Source: Bifidobacterium breve (lineage in GTDB: Bacteria; Actinomycetota; Actinomycetes; S36-B12). Taken from it: a stretch of DNA of 5,714 bases. The position numbers and the translations under genes were made by a program. The notes beneath the pieces were generated by a model, which saw only the letters and a program-made list of their open reading frames with translations, was not told where the DNA came from and ran no database searches. Positions 4,799-5,714 of this stretch are shown here, one piece after another. Location of the stretch: positions 1 to 5,714 of the forward strand of contig CAMCYV010000095.1 in the NCBI GenBank assembly GCA_945885645.1. Reading direction: 5' to 3'. Within the stretch, counting starts at the first letter, position 1. Each line of letters begins with the position of its first letter.

Positions 4799-5714
4799 GT
4801 GAGCGAGCGCCCGTCCGAGATTACGTCCACTCAACCAACCGGCCTCAACTCGAGGTCGGTCACTGAATTCATCACCTGCACGTGAAACATCGCCGAGAAT
4901 AAAGTTGGGCTCACCGGATGTGGTCCCTTCAAGGGGCTTGGCAAAAGTCCACCGGTGGGCATGTGTCCAGACTGGGTCGGCATCAAAGCCCATAATTCGC
5001 TTTGCCGCCGCGATCGCAACGGGTATTACCTCCATTGGATTAACCAGGTGACCCGCGGAAAGTACCGGGCTCATATGCACAACGAGTGCCGGTGCATGAT
5101 CTCCACGTCTGGCACCGTCATTAGCGATCCAGGTAACTTGTGCGTCTTGATTCACGAAGATTCCGTCGAAGGCCGCCCAATACACCTGATCGAATAAAAG
5201 TGAAACAGAAATCACCGGCTCCCAGACCGCAGTGCTCAGGTCACTCGCCTTTGGAAAAACTCGAGCCGCTTGCGGCGTTGGCATGCACAGTGCCAGTCGT
5301 TCATTCGTCGGCAACTCAGTAATTTCGCCCTCTTCGATGACCAGATCGCGTGCCAAAAATTCAACGACACTACGAATTCCTAATTCAGCGCGGTATCGCA
5401 TCGGGCCCATCTTGACTCCAGCAATTCCTTCGGAATCGGCGAAGTGAAAGGTGTCCGTCCATGGCCGCACAATTCCGTCACGTTCCAATTCAGAAACAAC
5501 CGATGCGAATTCAGGGTCTCTTACCGTGAAATAGGAAGCTCCCGTATCAAAAACCCTGCCATCAAATTGCGTTCCAGAATCACGGACGGGATGGGAAGCC
5601 ATCCGGCCACCAATTCGAAAACCCTTGTTCACAATTCGAAAAGGGACACCTGCATCGCGCAATGCAATGGCGCAAGACACTCCTGAGATTCCTGCGCCAG
5701 CAATGAGAACGGGT
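4790..5714 (-). CDS. Renalase-like NAD(P)/FAD-dependent oxidoreductase, missing its extreme N-terminus
   Basis: The frame is open to the right edge and the true start lies just beyond it; 307 residues plus the stop are visible. The first residues, PVLIAGAGISGVSCAIALRD, contain the Rossmann dinucleotide-binding motif GAGISG (6-11), normally only a few residues from the start, so very little is missing. GGRM (35-38) is the typical FAD-binding motif after the second beta strand, which here ends in N29-K30 where an acidic ribose-binding residue is more usual. Further landmarks are DTGASYF (about 56-62), HRWTFAKP near residue 255 and a C-terminal ILGD...VEAGWLSGRNLGRAL, the family's FAD-closing segment. 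The fold and size fit bacterial renalase-like proteins (amine-oxidase superfamily), which oxidise reduced nicotinamides or amines; the substrate here is unknown. No signal peptide is visible. It converges on the photolyase-like gene with a 9-nt overlap. Confidence 0.85.
   Translation of the reverse strand, partial: PVLIAGAGISGVSCAIALRDAGVPFRIVNKGFRIGGRMASHPVRDSGTQFDGRVFDTGASYFTVRDPEFASVVSELERDGIVRPWTDTFHFADSEGIAGVKMGPMRYRAELGIRSVVEFLARDLVIEEGEITELPTNERLALCMPTPQAARVFPKASDLSTAVWEPVISVSLLFDQVYWAAFDGIFVNQDAQVTWIANDGARRGDHAPALVVHMSPVLSAGHLVNPMEVIPVAIAAAKRIMGFDADPVWTHAHRWTFAKPLEGTTSGEPNFILGDVSRAGDEFSDRPRVEAGWLSGRNLGRALAHLP

Noticed and set aside
5678..5680. GTG at 5680 as the start of the renalase-like gene
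   Set aside because: The frame stays open to the window edge, and the 11 codons upstream encode PVLIAGAGISG, the FAD-binding Rossmann motif, so the real start lies beyond 5714.
1..5714. Mobile element, CRISPR array, toxin-antitoxin or phage-defence locus
   Set aside because: No repeats, transposase or integrase motifs, or small paired genes are seen. The content is housekeeping metabolism plus two flavoproteins.

Overview
The window looks like part of an actinobacterial (Actinomycetota) chromosome with about half G+C. I infer this from the PurA and aminotransferase sequences, which closely resemble actinobacterial versions as I remember them, from the GTG starts and from weak Shine-Dalgarno use. 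A freshwater planktonic lineage is possible but cannot be shown from this sequence. No tRNA, rRNA, insertion sequence or CRISPR array is visible, and coding density is very high.

Positions 1-3490 hold a minus-strand gene row, read from right to left. It runs purA (adenylosuccinate synthetase), a RimJ/RimL-type GNAT acetyltransferase joined to purA by a 4-nt ATGA overlap, a class III PLP aminotransferase after a 48-nt gap, and the first 22 codons of purD, 6 nt after the aminotransferase stop. This is probably one operon in which two purine-synthesis genes enclose two accessory metabolic genes.

Positions 3491-3592 are a divergent promoter region of about 100 bp. It carries two perfect 10-bp palindromes whose centres are 24 bp apart.

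Positions 3593-4798 (plus strand) encode the most unusual gene, a photolyase/cryptochrome-like flavoprotein of 401 aa with its domains in reversed order. The helical FAD domain comes first and ends in a Cys cluster. An acidic, Pro-rich linker follows, and then a small domain that reads like the photolyase N-terminal alpha/beta (antenna) domain. Four cysteines match the spacing of the [4Fe-4S] ligands of bacterial FeS photolyases (PhrB/CryB type). The protein therefore appears to be a circularly permuted, possibly iron-sulfur-containing member of the superfamily.

Positions 4790-5714 (minus strand) encode a renalase-like NAD(P)/FAD-dependent oxidoreductase. It converges on the photolyase-like gene with a 9-nt tail-to-tail overlap and lacks only a few N-terminal residues beyond the window edge. 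The two adjacent flavoproteins may belong to the same light or redox physiology, but this rests on proximity alone.
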